This document shows positions 51,561-59,370 of a DNA stretch of 64,000 bases, piece after piece; position 1 is the first letter of the stretch, and every line of letters begins with the position of its first letter. Source of the stretch: an uncultured Gemmiger sp. (lineage in GTDB: Bacteria > Bacillota > Clostridia > Oscillospirales > Ruminococcaceae). Position numbers and translations under genes: made by a program. The DNA is taken from assembly GCA_934502625.1 (NCBI GenBank), contig CAKSUQ010000002.1, positions 1 through 64,000 on the forward strand, given 5' to 3'. The notes below the pieces were generated by a model. The model was not told where the DNA came from, searched no databases, and saw nothing but the letters and a program-made list of their open reading frames with translations.

Positions 51561-52655
51561 TCAATGCTCCCTGCGGAACTTCTCCATAAAGTCGACCAGC
51601 TTGTCGATGCCCTCGGCAGGCATGGCGTTATAGATGGACGCGCGCATGCCGCCCACCAGACGGTGGCCCTTCAGGTTGACGAAGCCTGCCTCGGTGGCCG
51701 CGGCACAGAACGCCTTGTCGGTGTCGGCGTCGGGGCTGGTGAAGGTGACATTCATCATGCTGCGGTACTTTTTCTCAACGGGATTCTTGTAGAAGTCCTG
51801 CCCGTCGAGGTAATCGTACAGCACCTTGGCCTTGGCGGCGTTGCGCTTCTGCATGTTCTCCAGGCCGCCGATCTCGTTCTCAAGGTAGTTCATGACGAGG
51901 CCGGTCATGTAGATGCACCAGCACGGCGGGGTGTTGTACATGCTGTCGGCGTTCAGCAGGGTCGTGTAGTTCATCATCGTGGGGATCTTGTCAGGGGTCA
52001 GGCCCTTGGCGGCCTTGCCCAGCAGGTCGTCACGCACGATGGCCACCGCCATACCGGCAGGGGCAATGTTCTTCTGCACGCCGAAGTAGATGACGCCGTA
52101 CTTGCTGACGTCCACCGGCTCGGAGCAGATCATCGAGCTCATATCTGCCACCAGCGGGATGCCGTCCACCTGCGGTACATCGACATATTTTGTGCCGAAA
52201 ATCGTGTTGTTCTGGCAGATGTGGATATAGCTGGCGTTCGGGTCATAGTCGATGGCCGCAACGTCGGGGATGTAGGTAAAGTTCTTGTCCTTGCTGCTGG
52301 CGGCAATGCGGGCCGTGCCGAACTTGGCGGCCTCCTCGGCTGCCTTCTTGCTGAAGTTGCCGGTCACAAGGTAATCTGCCGTGCCGGTGGTCATAAAGTT
52401 CAGCGGCACCATCGCAAACTGCTGGGTCGCGCCGCCCTGGAAAAAGCCGACCTTATAATTGTCGGGAATGTTCAGCACCCGGCGCATGGCGGCCTCGGTG
52501 TTGGTGATGATCTCGTCAAACCATTTACTGCGGTGGCTCATCTCCATCACGCTCATGCCGGAGCCGTGGTAGTCCAGCAGCTCTGCCTGTGCGGTTTTCA
52601 GAACAGCCTCCGGCAGCATCGAAGGGCCGGCGCTGAAATTGTAAACTCTAGCCAT
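51561..52655 (-). CDS. serC: Phosphoserine aminotransferase
   Basis: Makes phosphoserine from 3-phosphohydroxypyruvate and glutamate. The 364-residue class V PLP enzyme starts YNFSAGPSMLPEAVL, has GGATQQF at the phosphate site, ADMSSMICSEPVDVSKY with the PLP Asp, the Schiff-base lysine in GVQKNIAPAG, and GMRASIYNAMP at the C-terminus. It leads the serC-serA operon with a promoter about 75 bases upstream. The third serine enzyme, SerB, is not in the window. Confidence 0.96.
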   Translation of the reverse strand: MARVYNFSAGPSMLPEAVLKTAQAELLDYHGSGMSVMEMSHRSKWFDEIITNTEAAMRRVLNIPDNYKVGFFQGGATQQFAMVPLNFMTTGTADYLVTGNFSKKAAEEAAKFGTARIAASSKDKNFTYIPDVAAIDYDPNASYIHICQNNTIFGTKYVDVPQVDGIPLVADMSSMICSEPVDVSKYGVIYFGVQKNIAPAGMAVAIVRDDLLGKAAKGLTPDKIPTMMNYTTLLNADSMYNTPPCWCIYMTGLVMNYLENEIGGLENMQKRNAAKAKVLYDYLDGQDFYKNPVEKKYRSMMNVTFTSPDADTDKAFCAAATEAGFVNLKGHRLVGGMRASIYNAMPAEGIDKLVDFMEKFRREH

Positions 52656-52732
52656 CGTAATTTCCTCCTACAGTAAATCAAATGCGACCCGCACGGCGGA
52701 TCGCATCTGCCGCGCCGTTGCGGTATGCCTTT

Positions 52733-52762
52733 ATTATAGGAGCTTTGCCCCCGGTCGGGCAA
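52733..52762 (-). promoter_or_regulatory. Promoter of serC-serA
   Basis: TTGCCC, an 18-base spacer and TATAAT on the minus strand. The leader contains an ATGCGA/TCGCAT hairpin (52681-52705) just before the ribosome site. Confidence 0.72.
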
Positions 52763-52985
52763 GCGGGCAAAAACACGAAAAACGCCCAAAATCCGGCATG
52801 TGTTTCTGTAAAGTGACTAATTGTTTTTCTGGAAGGAACACTATATAAGACGTTTGTGGTAGATATTTGCTTAGCATGTCAAATTCAGGCCGGAATTTTT
52901 GTACAATATTTCGAGTTGCATTTATATCTTCCACAGATGTAAAATATATTCAGTGCTTATTGCCACATTTGTAAAAGATAATCTT
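52763..52985. other. AT-rich gap without a clear gene
   Basis: About 220 bases of visibly lower GC than the flanks. A minus-strand GTG-initiated frame of 66 codons (52734-52934) contains SKYLPQTSYIVFLPEKQLV, but it has no ribosome site, overlaps the serC promoter and matches nothing I know. It may be a remnant of a lost gene. No RNA structure was seen. Confidence 0.4.
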
Positions 52986-52989
52986 GTGG

Positions 52990-53098
52990 CGTAGGGGGGC
53001 GGCGTCCTCGACGCCCCGCACAGCAGTCGCTTCCGGGCAATACGTAGGGCGGCCTGCCCTCAGGCCGCCGCGGAGGGGGCAAGCCCCCTCCCTACAAA
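52990..53098. repeat. Modular palindrome cluster L
   Basis: GTAGGGGG with GGCGTC/GACGCC, then GTAGGGC with GGCCTG/CAGGCC, then GGAGGGGGC/GCCCCCTCC ending CCTACAAA. The second and third units have the same framework as cluster C but different paired bases. Confidence 0.83.
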
Positions 53099-53139
53099 CA
53101 TCCCCAGAAAAGGGGCATAACGCAAATAAGGAGTACATC

Positions 53140-53532
53140 ATGGAACAACTTTCCCGCAGTGAAGAACAGGTCATGGTTGCGCTTTGGGCGTGCAATCGCG
53201 CGGCTACCCGGCGCGAGATCAGCGCGCAGCTGCCGCAGGAGTGCCGCTGGGCGGACTCGACGCTGCTGAATTTTTTGCTGCGCCTCGAAAAGAAAAACTT
53301 CGTCCGCACCGAGAAGCAGGGGAACAAGAATCTCTATACACCGCTGGTGCGGCGCACGACCTACTGCGGCGTGGTCAGCCAAGCACACCTGCAAACGCTG
53401 TACGGCGGCGACATCCGCGTCATGGTGCGCACGCTGGCCGACACCGGCCGCCTGAGCTGCGCCGACACCGAGCGCCTTCTCCGCTGGCTGACCGAATATC
53501 AGGCCGCCAACCCGGAGTATGATTACGAGTGA
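53140..53532 (+). CDS. BlaI/MecI/CopY family repressor
   Basis: A 130-residue winged-helix regulator: LSRSEEQVMVALWACNRA (5-22) is the typical first helix, LPQECRWADSTLLNFLLRLE the recognition region, and KNFVRTEKQGNKNLYTPLV the wing. Homologues pair with BlaR1-type sensors or copper ATPases, but no such partner is adjacent. ATG 53140 follows AAGGAG. It stands alone, convergent with the DNA-repair pair, so it may act on distant genes. Confidence 0.87.
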   Translation: MEQLSRSEEQVMVALWACNRAATRREISAQLPQECRWADSTLLNFLLRLEKKNFVRTEKQGNKNLYTPLVRRTTYCGVVSQAHLQTLYGGDIRVMVRTLADTGRLSCADTERLLRWLTEYQAANPEYDYE

Positions 53533-53540
53533 AGCTCCCA

Positions 53541-53567
53541 AAAGCCTTCCCCCGTGGGGGGAAGCTT
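53541..53567 (-). terminator. Terminator after the DNA-repair pair
   Basis: CTTCCCCCCACGGGGGAAG on the minus strand forms a stem followed by GCTTTT, between convergent genes. Confidence 0.7.
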
Positions 53568-54327
53568 AAATCACGTCCGCCTGCATCTCGCACATATCCT
53601 TCCAGAACCGCTTCTGCACGTGGTTCATCTGGGCTTTCTTGTTGCGGCGTTCCTCGATCGTCAAGGCCTTGAAGAACCGCTTCCACATCCGCTGCCAGTC
53701 CAGCTCGGCCTCGTCAGCGCAGGGGATATAATGCCGCATCGCCAAATATTGCACCTGCCCGCCGCGCCGCACCAGTGCCGTGCCGTGGGTCGCGTCGAAA
53801 ATCAGGAAGTTCTCGTCCGGCAGGCGGCTGCAAAAATGCCCGCGCAGCAACGGCAGCACCTGATGCTTCGGGTGGATGGCCGCACCCAGCATGTCACCGC
53901 GCTGTTCGAGCCGAATGAACTCGATGAACTTGCTCGCCTCGTTGTTGACGGCGCGCTCAATGGCAAAGGCCGCCGCCACGTCGGGCTGCCCCAGCATCTG
54001 CACGGCGCGGCCGCCCTGCTCAAAGCAGAGCCGCGCGAACCGCAGCAGCGTCAGGTCTTTGCCGGGGTCGGCGCAGAGAAATCCCGTTGTAATGCGGTAT
54101 TTCACCTGTGTGCCCAATCGGTCAAGCCCGGCCGCGACGCGCTGGGCGCGCTGCAGATCGGTCACGATCTCCCGCGTGCCGAAAAAATTCAGCTGGCCCT
54201 CCTCCGGCGGGCAGACCTCGGTCGGGATCTCGTGCCGGGCGTAGCTCTCGAAAATGCAGCAGAGGAACCCCGCAAAACTGCCGTCGTAGCAGTAGGCCAC
54301 ATCGGTCACATGCGCTTCGTAAGACAT
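53566..54327 (-). CDS. TIGR03915 family putative DNA-repair protein
   Basis: A 253-residue protein (DUF4130-type) always encoded next to the TIGR03916 radical SAM protein. It starts VAYCYDGSFAGFLCCIFESY, has AFAIERAVNNEASKFIEFIR in the middle and ENFLIFDATHGTALVRRGG with HYIPCADEAELDWQRMWKRF later, a layout compared to uracil-DNA-glycosylase-like proteins (family knowledge). It overlaps the radical SAM gene by 22 bases, so the two are made together. The lesion they handle is not established. Confidence 0.9.
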   Translation of the reverse strand: MSYEAHVTDVAYCYDGSFAGFLCCIFESYARHEIPTEVCPPEEGQLNFFGTREIVTDLQRAQRVAAGLDRLGTQVKYRITTGFLCADPGKDLTLLRFARLCFEQGGRAVQMLGQPDVAAAFAIERAVNNEASKFIEFIRLEQRGDMLGAAIHPKHQVLPLLRGHFCSRLPDENFLIFDATHGTALVRRGGQVQYLAMRHYIPCADEAELDWQRMWKRFFKALTIEERRNKKAQMNHVQKRFWKDMCEMQADVI

Positions 54328-55670
54328 TGCAACGCCTCCTGCCGCACAGTTTTTGCCGCTGCGTCCGCCGCCATGCCGTTGGCGGCCAGCTTCTGCACGG
54401 CCGGGGCAGCTTCCGGCAATGCCTGCGGCACAAATTCATCCAAGGAAAGCTGCTGCATCCCGATGCTGAACGCCTTGGGGTCAAGCAGCGCGTTGGCGAT
54501 CTCGGCGCGGCTTCCGTGCGCCGCCGCCCGCCCGGTGCAGGTGATGAAATACTGCGCGCGCTTGAGCACGACCCCGATGCGCTTCAATTCTGCCATGCCA
54601 AGCCGCTGCATCCGCCGCGCCTGCACGATGCGCAGCGCACTTTTGGGGCCGATGCCCGGCACGCGCAGCAGTGCTTCCTTCGGTGCGGTGTTGATCTCCA
54701 CGGGGAAAAACTCCGGGTGGCGCACCGCCCAGTTGCATTTCGGGTCGAGATAGGGGTCGAAGTTCGGCTCCTCCTCGGTCAGCAGCTCCCGCGCCGAAAA
54801 GTCGTAGTACCGCAGCAGCCAGTCCGCCTGATACAGCCGATGCTCCCGTAGCAGCGGCGGTTTTGTGTCGAGGGCAGGCAGGCGGCTGTCCGCCACGACC
54901 GGCAGATAGGCCGAGTAGAACACACGTTTCAGCGCGTATTTCCTGTACAATCCCTCGCTCAAGTCCATGATATGCCGGTCCGTCTCCGGCGTCGCGCCAA
55001 TAATCATCTGGGTGCTTTGCCCGGCCGGGGCGAAGGGCTTTGCCCCGCGGTAGAGCACCATCTCTTTTTTGCTCTGCGCACTCTGCACCGCGATCTGCCC
55101 CATCGGGCGCAGGATCGCGGTCTTTTTCTTGTCCGGTGCCAGCGCCGAAAGGCTCACCTCGCTGGGCAGCTCGATATTGACCGACAGGCGGTCGGCCAGC
55201 AAGCCGATGCGCTCCACCAGCAGCGGATCAGCGCCGGGGATCGTCTTGGCGTGGATGTAGCCGTTAAAGTGGTACTCCTCGCGCAGGATGCGCAGCGCCT
55301 CGATCATCAGCTCCATCGTGCGGTCGGGTGTGCCCAGCACTGCACTGGACAAAAACAGCCCCTCGATGTAGTTGCGGCGGTAGAAGCCGATCGTCAGGTC
55401 GGCCAACTCATGCGGGGTAAAGGTCGCGCGCGGGCGGTCATTGGAGCGGCGGTTGACGCAGTAGCTGCAATCGTAGCTGCAAACGTTGGAGTAGAGCACC
55501 TTCAGCAGGGAAACGCACCGCCCGTCCGCCGTGAAGGCATGGCAGATGCCCGCCGAAACGCTGCTGCCCAGTGCGCCGTGCCGCCCCGGTCGGTCGACGC
55601 CGCTGGACGTGCAGGCCACATCGTATTTTGCGCTGTCCGCCAGAATTTCCAGTTTTTCCGCTATGTCCAA
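54306..55670 (-). CDS. TIGR03916 radical SAM DNA modification/repair protein
   Basis: A 454-residue radical SAM enzyme. The cluster-binding C-x3-C-x2-C is CSYDCSYC (64-71), GLFLSSAV and GYIHAKTIPGA follow, and a C-terminal helix-hairpin-helix DNA-binding unit LLRVPGIGPKSALRIVQARR lies near 350. A TTG at 55670, with GGGAGGCGG upstream, is the best start, because the frame before it does not resemble the family. Its products and substrate are unknown; the HhH implies DNA. It is read with TIGR03915, and a LexA-like repressor gene lies just upstream on the same strand. Confidence 0.9.
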   Translation of the reverse strand: MDIAEKLEILADSAKYDVACTSSGVDRPGRHGALGSSVSAGICHAFTADGRCVSLLKVLYSNVCSYDCSYCVNRRSNDRPRATFTPHELADLTIGFYRRNYIEGLFLSSAVLGTPDRTMELMIEALRILREEYHFNGYIHAKTIPGADPLLVERIGLLADRLSVNIELPSEVSLSALAPDKKKTAILRPMGQIAVQSAQSKKEMVLYRGAKPFAPAGQSTQMIIGATPETDRHIMDLSEGLYRKYALKRVFYSAYLPVVADSRLPALDTKPPLLREHRLYQADWLLRYYDFSARELLTEEEPNFDPYLDPKCNWAVRHPEFFPVEINTAPKEALLRVPGIGPKSALRIVQARRMQRLGMAELKRIGVVLKRAQYFITCTGRAAAHGSRAEIANALLDPKAFSIGMQQLSLDEFVPQALPEAAPAVQKLAANGMAADAAAKTVRQEALQCLTKRM

Positions 55671-55834
55671 CGTGCCCGCCTCCCGAAAAAAAAGGTATAA
55701 AAAATACAGCCCGCCGCATATCCTTGTTCTGCAAGGTCTGCCGCGGGCAGCATTTTTCAAAAATTTTCTGTTTTGCCGTTCAAAGTCCAAATTATAGGAC
55801 TTACCGTGTGCTACAATAGAATTGTAAGGCGAAG

Positions 55835-56464
55835 TTACCACTTGGCCTTCGTCTCGACGACCTTGCCCGCGATATACAGGTGGTCAAGCTCCTCGCCCTT
55901 GATGACAAGTTCCTCGTAATCTGGGTTGAAGGGGTGCAGGATGACCGAGTTGCCGCGCTGGATATACTTTTTCAGCGTACCTTCGCCGTCCGCGCCGTAG
56001 ACGAGAACGCCGAGGTCGCCGTTGTCCAGCGTATTCTGGCGGTGTACCAGTGCCAAGTCACCGTCCGAGATGCGCGGCTCCATGCTGTCGCCCTTGACGA
56101 CGAGGAAGAAATAATTTTCCGGGTCTTTGACGCAGGCATACTCCTTGCCGTAGTCCTCCTCAAAGGCCAGCGCCCCATACCCGGCGCGCACCGTCCCAAC
56201 GACGGGGATCTGGGACTCGGTATAGCGGCTGAACGCGTTGCGCCCCACGGCGGAGGCAGCGGCAGGCTCCTTGCGCAGCCCCAGCAGGACATCCGTGGGG
56301 GTGTCAAGAATTTCTGCCAGACGTGCCACGGTCTGCGGGTCAGGGGTAGAACGCCCCGTCTCCCACTTGCCGACGGCCTGCTGGGTGACGCCCAGCATCT
56401 TGGAAACCTCGGCCTGACTGTATCGTTTGGCCTTGCGTGCCTCTTTTAAGCGCTCTGCAAACAT
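55835..56464 (-). CDS. LexA-like self-cleaving repressor (XRE + S24 peptidase)
   Basis: A 209-residue repressor with an N-terminal XRE-type HTH (about 1-60, YSQAEVSKMLGVTQQAVGKW) and a C-terminal S24 peptidase domain. The scissile Ala-Gly is in VRAGYG (94-95), the catalytic serine is in GDSMEP (Ser127) and the lysine is in GTLKKYI (Lys165). Both catalytic residues are present, so RecA-stimulated self-cleavage is expected. It is shared with prophage CI-type repressors, but no phage genes are near. It is divergent from a small membrane protein and upstream of the DNA-repair pair, suggesting an SOS-like regulon. Confidence 0.9.
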   Translation of the reverse strand: MFAERLKEARKAKRYSQAEVSKMLGVTQQAVGKWETGRSTPDPQTVARLAEILDTPTDVLLGLRKEPAAASAVGRNAFSRYTESQIPVVGTVRAGYGALAFEEDYGKEYACVKDPENYFFLVVKGDSMEPRISDGDLALVHRQNTLDNGDLGVLVYGADGEGTLKKYIQRGNSVILHPFNPDYEELVIKGEELDHLYIAGKVVETKAKW

Positions 56465-56535
56465 GGGGAAAACTCCTTCTTATAAAGTAGGGGGGAAAGG
56501 CCGCATCTTGTGGGTGCGCCCATTTGTTTAGTCTC

Positions 56536-56564
56536 ATTATACAACCGCCTGTGGTTTTTGTAAA
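56536..56564 (-). promoter_or_regulatory. Promoter of the LexA-like gene
   Basis: TTTACA, a 17-base spacer and TATAAT on the minus strand. Confidence 0.8.
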
Positions 56565-56594
56565 GGGTTTTTCGGAATTTTCTTCAAAAATAAG

Positions 56595-56680
56595 TTGTGA
56601 AATTCTCTTGACAACAACCAACAGATGTATTATAGTAAGAGCAACAAACAACACACTGTTGTCAGTTGTTGAATATGCAG
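56595..56680. promoter_or_regulatory. Candidate operators of the LexA-like repressor
   Basis: Inverted repeats GTTGT...ACAAC (56595-56616) and CAACA...TGTTG (56647-56661), plus ACAACAACCAACAG matched by CTGTTGTCAGTTGTTG, overlap and follow the + strand promoter. They are the obvious dyads in the divergent spacer. Confidence 0.5.
56608..56636 (+). promoter_or_regulatory. Promoter of the small membrane protein
   Basis: A consensus TTGACA, a 17-base spacer and TATAGT. It is flanked by the inverted repeats proposed as repressor sites. Confidence 0.83.
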
Positions 56681-56720
56681 CCGTCGGCCATGCGGGGTCG
56701 GCACATCTGGAGGTATCGGT

Positions 56721-56978
56721 ATGAACTGGGAACTTATCAAGACAAAGCTGTGCAGGCTCACTGCCACGGCGTCCATCCTGCTCGGCGGCACAATTCTGAC
56801 CGCCGCTGCGTCCGGCACGATGCCTCTCTGGGCGGCCATCGTGGGGCTTTTGGCGTCGGTCGTCATGCTCAACGCGGTCTGCGGCATTCTTCTGGACACC
56901 CCCGCCGAGGCCGCACCTGCGACCCATGAGCGCCCCGTAGTACAGCTGCGCGTTGTGCGTGGCGGGCACGCCGCCTGA
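56721..56978 (+). CDS. Small two-span membrane protein
   Basis: An 85-residue protein not matched to a family. It begins MNWELIKTKLCRLTATASIL, has two hydrophobic segments (about 15-32 and 35-58) and a charged C-terminal tail (ATHERPVVQLRVVRGGHAA). CTGGAGG precedes the start. It is divergent from the LexA-like gene and has a consensus promoter surrounded by dyads. That arrangement recalls small damage-induced membrane inhibitors such as YneA, which also sits beside lexA, but YneA has a LysM domain that is absent here. An SOS-induced division inhibitor or toxin-like peptide is possible (inference). Confidence 0.7.
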   Translation: MNWELIKTKLCRLTATASILLGGTILTAAASGTMPLWAAIVGLLASVVMLNAVCGILLDTPAEAAPATHERPVVQLRVVRGGHAA

Positions 56979-57015
56979 TTTTTCTGCTTACTCCTATTCG
57001 TTGTGATACATATAA

Positions 57016-57059
57016 CTGCAGCAGCCCCCGCACGGTTCCTTGCCGCGCGGGGGTTGCTG
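57016..57059. terminator. Large GC-rich hairpin after the small membrane protein
   Basis: TGCAGCAGCCCCCGCACGG pairs with CCGCGCGGGGGTTGCTG around TTCCTTG. It lacks a T run, so simple termination is uncertain, and its right arm contains the cutC -35 box. Confidence 0.55.
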
Positions 57060-57082
57060 TAAGCAAAGCTCTATGCTACAAT
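57054..57082 (+). promoter_or_regulatory. Promoter of cutC
   Basis: TTGCTG, a 17-base spacer and TACAAT preceded by TGC (extended -10). Confidence 0.68.
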
Positions 57083-57114
57083 GTTCAAAAAGCGAAAAGG
57101 GGACGTGACCCATC

Positions 57115-57861
57115 ATGAAATTGTTGGAAGTCTGTGTCGACAGTCTGGCCTCGGCGCGTGCCGCAAAGGTCGGCGGGGCTGACCGGCTGGAATTTTGCAG
57201 TGCGCTGGCCGTGGGCGGCCTGACGCCCTACGCTGACCTGCTGCGGCAGATCAAGGCAGAGATCGACCTGCCCGTGCGCTGCCTGATGCGCCCGCGGGCG
57301 GGGGATTTCCTGTATACAAAAGAGGAAATCGACCTGCTGTGCCGCCAGATCGAGACGCTGCGCGCCGCCGGGGCGGACGGCTTTGTCATCGGCGCGCTGA
57401 CGCCGAAGGGCACGCTCGACCTGCCCGCCATGCGCGCGCTGCTGGACGCCTGCGGCGGCGCGCCGGTCACGCTGCACCGCTGCATCGATGTTTCCCGCAA
57501 TCTAGCCGAGACCTACCGCGCGGCGGCGGCGCTGGGCATCGACACCGTACTGACGAGCGGCGGGGCGGCCAGCTGCCGCGACGCCGTGCCCCAGCTGGCC
57601 GAGCTGCTGCGCCTTCGGGACGAACTGTACGGTCCCGAAGTGCTCATCGGCGCGGGCGTCAACGCGGTGGTCATCGACGAGCTGCGCGCGGCGCTGCCCG
57701 GTGCGCGGGCGTTCCACGCCAGCTGCAAGACGCTGTTGGAAAGCGGCATGACCTTCCGTCGCGAGGGCATCCCGATGGGGCTGCCCGGCCTCGACGAGTG
57801 GCACATCCAGCAGACCGACCCGGACGCTGTCCGCGCCGCGAAAGCTGCAGTAATGCGGTAA
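57115..57861 (+). CDS. cutC: CutC family protein
   Basis: A 248-residue TIM-barrel protein of the copper-homeostasis CutC family. LLEVCVDSLASARAAKVGGA is the N-terminal signature, ADRLEFCSALAVGGLTPY follows, RPRAGDFLYT is the central loop, and TLHRCIDV and ILTSGG-like VLTSGGAASC complete the barrel. The copper link is from E. coli genetics and the true reaction is unknown. ATG 57115 has a weak GGGGACGTG site. Two terminators follow. Confidence 0.93.
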   Translation: MKLLEVCVDSLASARAAKVGGADRLEFCSALAVGGLTPYADLLRQIKAEIDLPVRCLMRPRAGDFLYTKEEIDLLCRQIETLRAAGADGFVIGALTPKGTLDLPAMRALLDACGGAPVTLHRCIDVSRNLAETYRAAAALGIDTVLTSGGAASCRDAVPQLAELLRLRDELYGPEVLIGAGVNAVVIDELRAALPGARAFHASCKTLLESGMTFRREGIPMGLPGLDEWHIQQTDPDAVRAAKAAVMR

Positions 57862-57893
57862 TGCCTTCCCCTGAGGGGGAAGCATTTTTACAC
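57862..57893 (+). terminator. Terminator of cutC
   Basis: GCCTTCCCC / GGGGAAGC stem then ATTTTTAC, directly after the stop codon. Confidence 0.8.
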
Positions 57894-57894
57894 A

Positions 57895-57930
57895 AAAACG
57901 TCCATCCCCGACGGGATGGACGTTTTTCAG
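57895..57930. terminator. Bidirectional terminator, cutC / peroxiredoxin-like gene
   Basis: AAAACGTCCATCCC and GGGATGGACGTTTTT form a 14-bp perfect stem around CGAC. The left A run serves the minus-strand gene, whose stop codon it overlaps. Confidence 0.9.
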
Positions 57931-58700
57931 TTATCGTCATAGGGGTCATCAAACAGCCCGAACATCGAGGTTTTCTCCAGATCGGGCACCGTGTACTCGC
58001 GGATGGGGCGCACGGGCTGGAACTCGTCGGTCGTCTCCGGTGCGCGGCGGCCATGGTGGGCACGCGGGCGTGGGCGGGCGGCCACGGCGGCCTGCAGCTC
58101 CTCCTCGTAGGCATCCTCGCTGTGTTCAGGGGTCAGTTCCAGTTCCTCCAACAGGCTCTGGATGGCCGCGCAATCCTCCGGCACGTCGGTCAGGCTCGCG
58201 CCGTAGTGGCAGAACAGCACCGTGCCGTCCCGGTCGAGGATCAGCGTCAGCGGCAGCTGCTGCTCGGCGCCCTTGGCTGGGTGATAGCCCTGCTTTTTTG
58301 CCTCGCGCAGAATGCGCCACCCCTCCAGCGAATAGCTCATCAGGGTGCTTTTGCTCGTGGGGATGTTCAGATGCTCGTACAGCACGCCCGCCGCGTCGCA
58401 GAGCAGGGGATAGGGCAGCGTGTCGGGGCCGATGCTGCGGGACAGCTTGTCCGCGCGGGAGCGCACGACCATCGCGAATCCACCGTCCTGCAAGGCCGTG
58501 TATGTACTGGCGTACCGGCTGGCGAAGGTGCGGGTGACCGGGTGGCCGAAGTTGGCCATAAAGACGAGCACCAGCGGCGCGTTGGCCGCCAGTAGGTCGC
58601 GGAAGCGATTCCGCGCACTGTAGGGCGTGTCGTACAAAAAGAAGGGGAGCTTGTCCCCGACACGGATACGATCCGCCACAGACAAACACCCCTTTCCCAT
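57927..58700 (-). CDS. Peroxiredoxin-like protein lacking the catalytic cysteine
   Basis: A 257-residue protein with an AhpC/TSA-like thioredoxin fold. VGDKLPFFLYDTPYS is the first strand, LVLVFMANFGHPVTRTF the position of the peroxidatic motif, and LPLTLILDRDGTVLFCHYG the strand with the DRDG turn. In AhpC-TSA proteins the motif usually reads FGCPFCR or T-x-x-C; here it reads FGHPVTR, so both cysteines are gone. The last 60 residues form an acidic and basic low-complexity tail (HSEDAYEEELQAAVAARPRPR). ATG 58700 follows GAAAGGGG. It may act as a structural or binding protein. Confidence 0.8.
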   Translation of the reverse strand: MGKGCLSVADRIRVGDKLPFFLYDTPYSARNRFRDLLAANAPLVLVFMANFGHPVTRTFASRYASTYTALQDGGFAMVVRSRADKLSRSIGPDTLPYPLLCDAAGVLYEHLNIPTSKSTLMSYSLEGWRILREAKKQGYHPAKGAEQQLPLTLILDRDGTVLFCHYGASLTDVPEDCAAIQSLLEELELTPEHSEDAYEEELQAAVAARPRPRAHHGRRAPETTDEFQPVRPIREYTVPDLEKTSMFGLFDDPYDDN

Positions 58701-58709
58701 CGTATAACC

Positions 58710-58742
58710 CAAAAACCCGGACAGGGAGTCCCCGTCCGGGAT
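58710..58742 (-). terminator. Terminator after the 6S-like RNA
   Basis: CCCGGACGGGGA and TCCCTGTCCGGG pair on the minus strand and are followed by TTTTTGG, just before the peroxiredoxin-like gene. Confidence 0.85.
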
Positions 58743-58774
58743 GCTTTCATTAAAAACCCCGCGCAGCCGTCTGC

Positions 58775-58901
58775 AGCCAATCAAAACCTACCGGTACAGG
58801 CAGGTGGGTGTCCTACGAGGGCGTTCCTGCTCCCTTCTTCCGCCGAAGCGGGAGGTCTGCAATCCGGCTCTCGACCCGAACTCCCTAAATTTGATTAGTA
58901 G
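58775..58901 (-). ncRNA. ssrS: 6S-like regulatory RNA
   Basis: On the minus strand, CTAATCAAA at the 5' end pairs with TTTGATTGG at the 3' end to close a long rod. Inside are GGTCGAGAGCC, a capped hairpin CCTCCCGC-TTCG-GCGG...GGGAG, and GGACACCCACCT followed by a short CCT...AGG hairpin. The ACAC-x3-CACCT segment and its hairpin match the 3' part of 6S RNA (compare ACACATTCACCTTG in E. coli). 6S RNA binds the housekeeping RNA polymerase. A TATAGA -10 lies upstream and a terminator downstream. At about 125 bases it is short for 6S, so the ends are approximate. Confidence 0.6.
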
Positions 58902-58959
58902 GATTCTATAAGGCCGCAACAAATCGAACCACGCAGGGGTGAAAGCGCGTTACCGCGCT

Positions 58960-59286
58960 TTACTGCAGTTCAGAATCGTCGATGTCGTACATCGCGCGCA
59001 GCCGCTCCTCGAACACCTTGCCAACCGTGAGCAGTTCTTCATCGTCGTCCACGATGTCCATATACTCGCCTTCATCGTCAGTGCCGATGCGCATCAGGAT
59101 CAGCTCTGCATCCTCCTGCAGGCTCTCCGGATCCTCCTGATAGGGGATGACTGCCAGATAGCGGGTGCCGTTGACCTCGGTGGCATCGATCACCTCAAAG
59201 GTGACCTCCTTGCCGTCCTCGTCCTCCAGCGTCAGCAGGTCGGGCGCAGCCTCTTCCAGCATTTCCGGGCTCAGTTCGTCAGACAT
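58960..59286 (-). CDS. DUF1292 protein
   Basis: A 108-residue acidic protein of the DUF1292 family, common in Firmicutes next to ruvX and alaS but of unknown function. TLEDEDGKEVTFEVIDATEV and NGTRYLAVIPYQED form the beta-rich core, and the end is acidic (DIVDDDEELL). ATG 59286 follows AGGAGGTC. Here ruvX lies 1.7 kb away, separated by a cyclophilin gene, so the usual link is partly kept. The 6S-like RNA follows on the same strand. Confidence 0.9.
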   Translation of the reverse strand: MSDELSPEMLEEAAPDLLTLEDEDGKEVTFEVIDATEVNGTRYLAVIPYQEDPESLQEDAELILMRIGTDDEGEYMDIVDDDEELLTVGKVFEERLRAMYDIDDSELQ

Positions 59287-59370
59287 AATGACCTCCTGTG
59301 GTCGTTCGTATTTGATGCTTATAGTGTACCCTTTTTTTGTCCAAACGTCAAGGGTGTTCAAGCGGGATAT

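Noticed and set aside
52734-52934. 66-codon minus-strand frame in the AT-rich gap
   Set aside because: GTG start without ribosome site, overlaps the serC promoter, and no family is recognised; kept only as a note on the gap.
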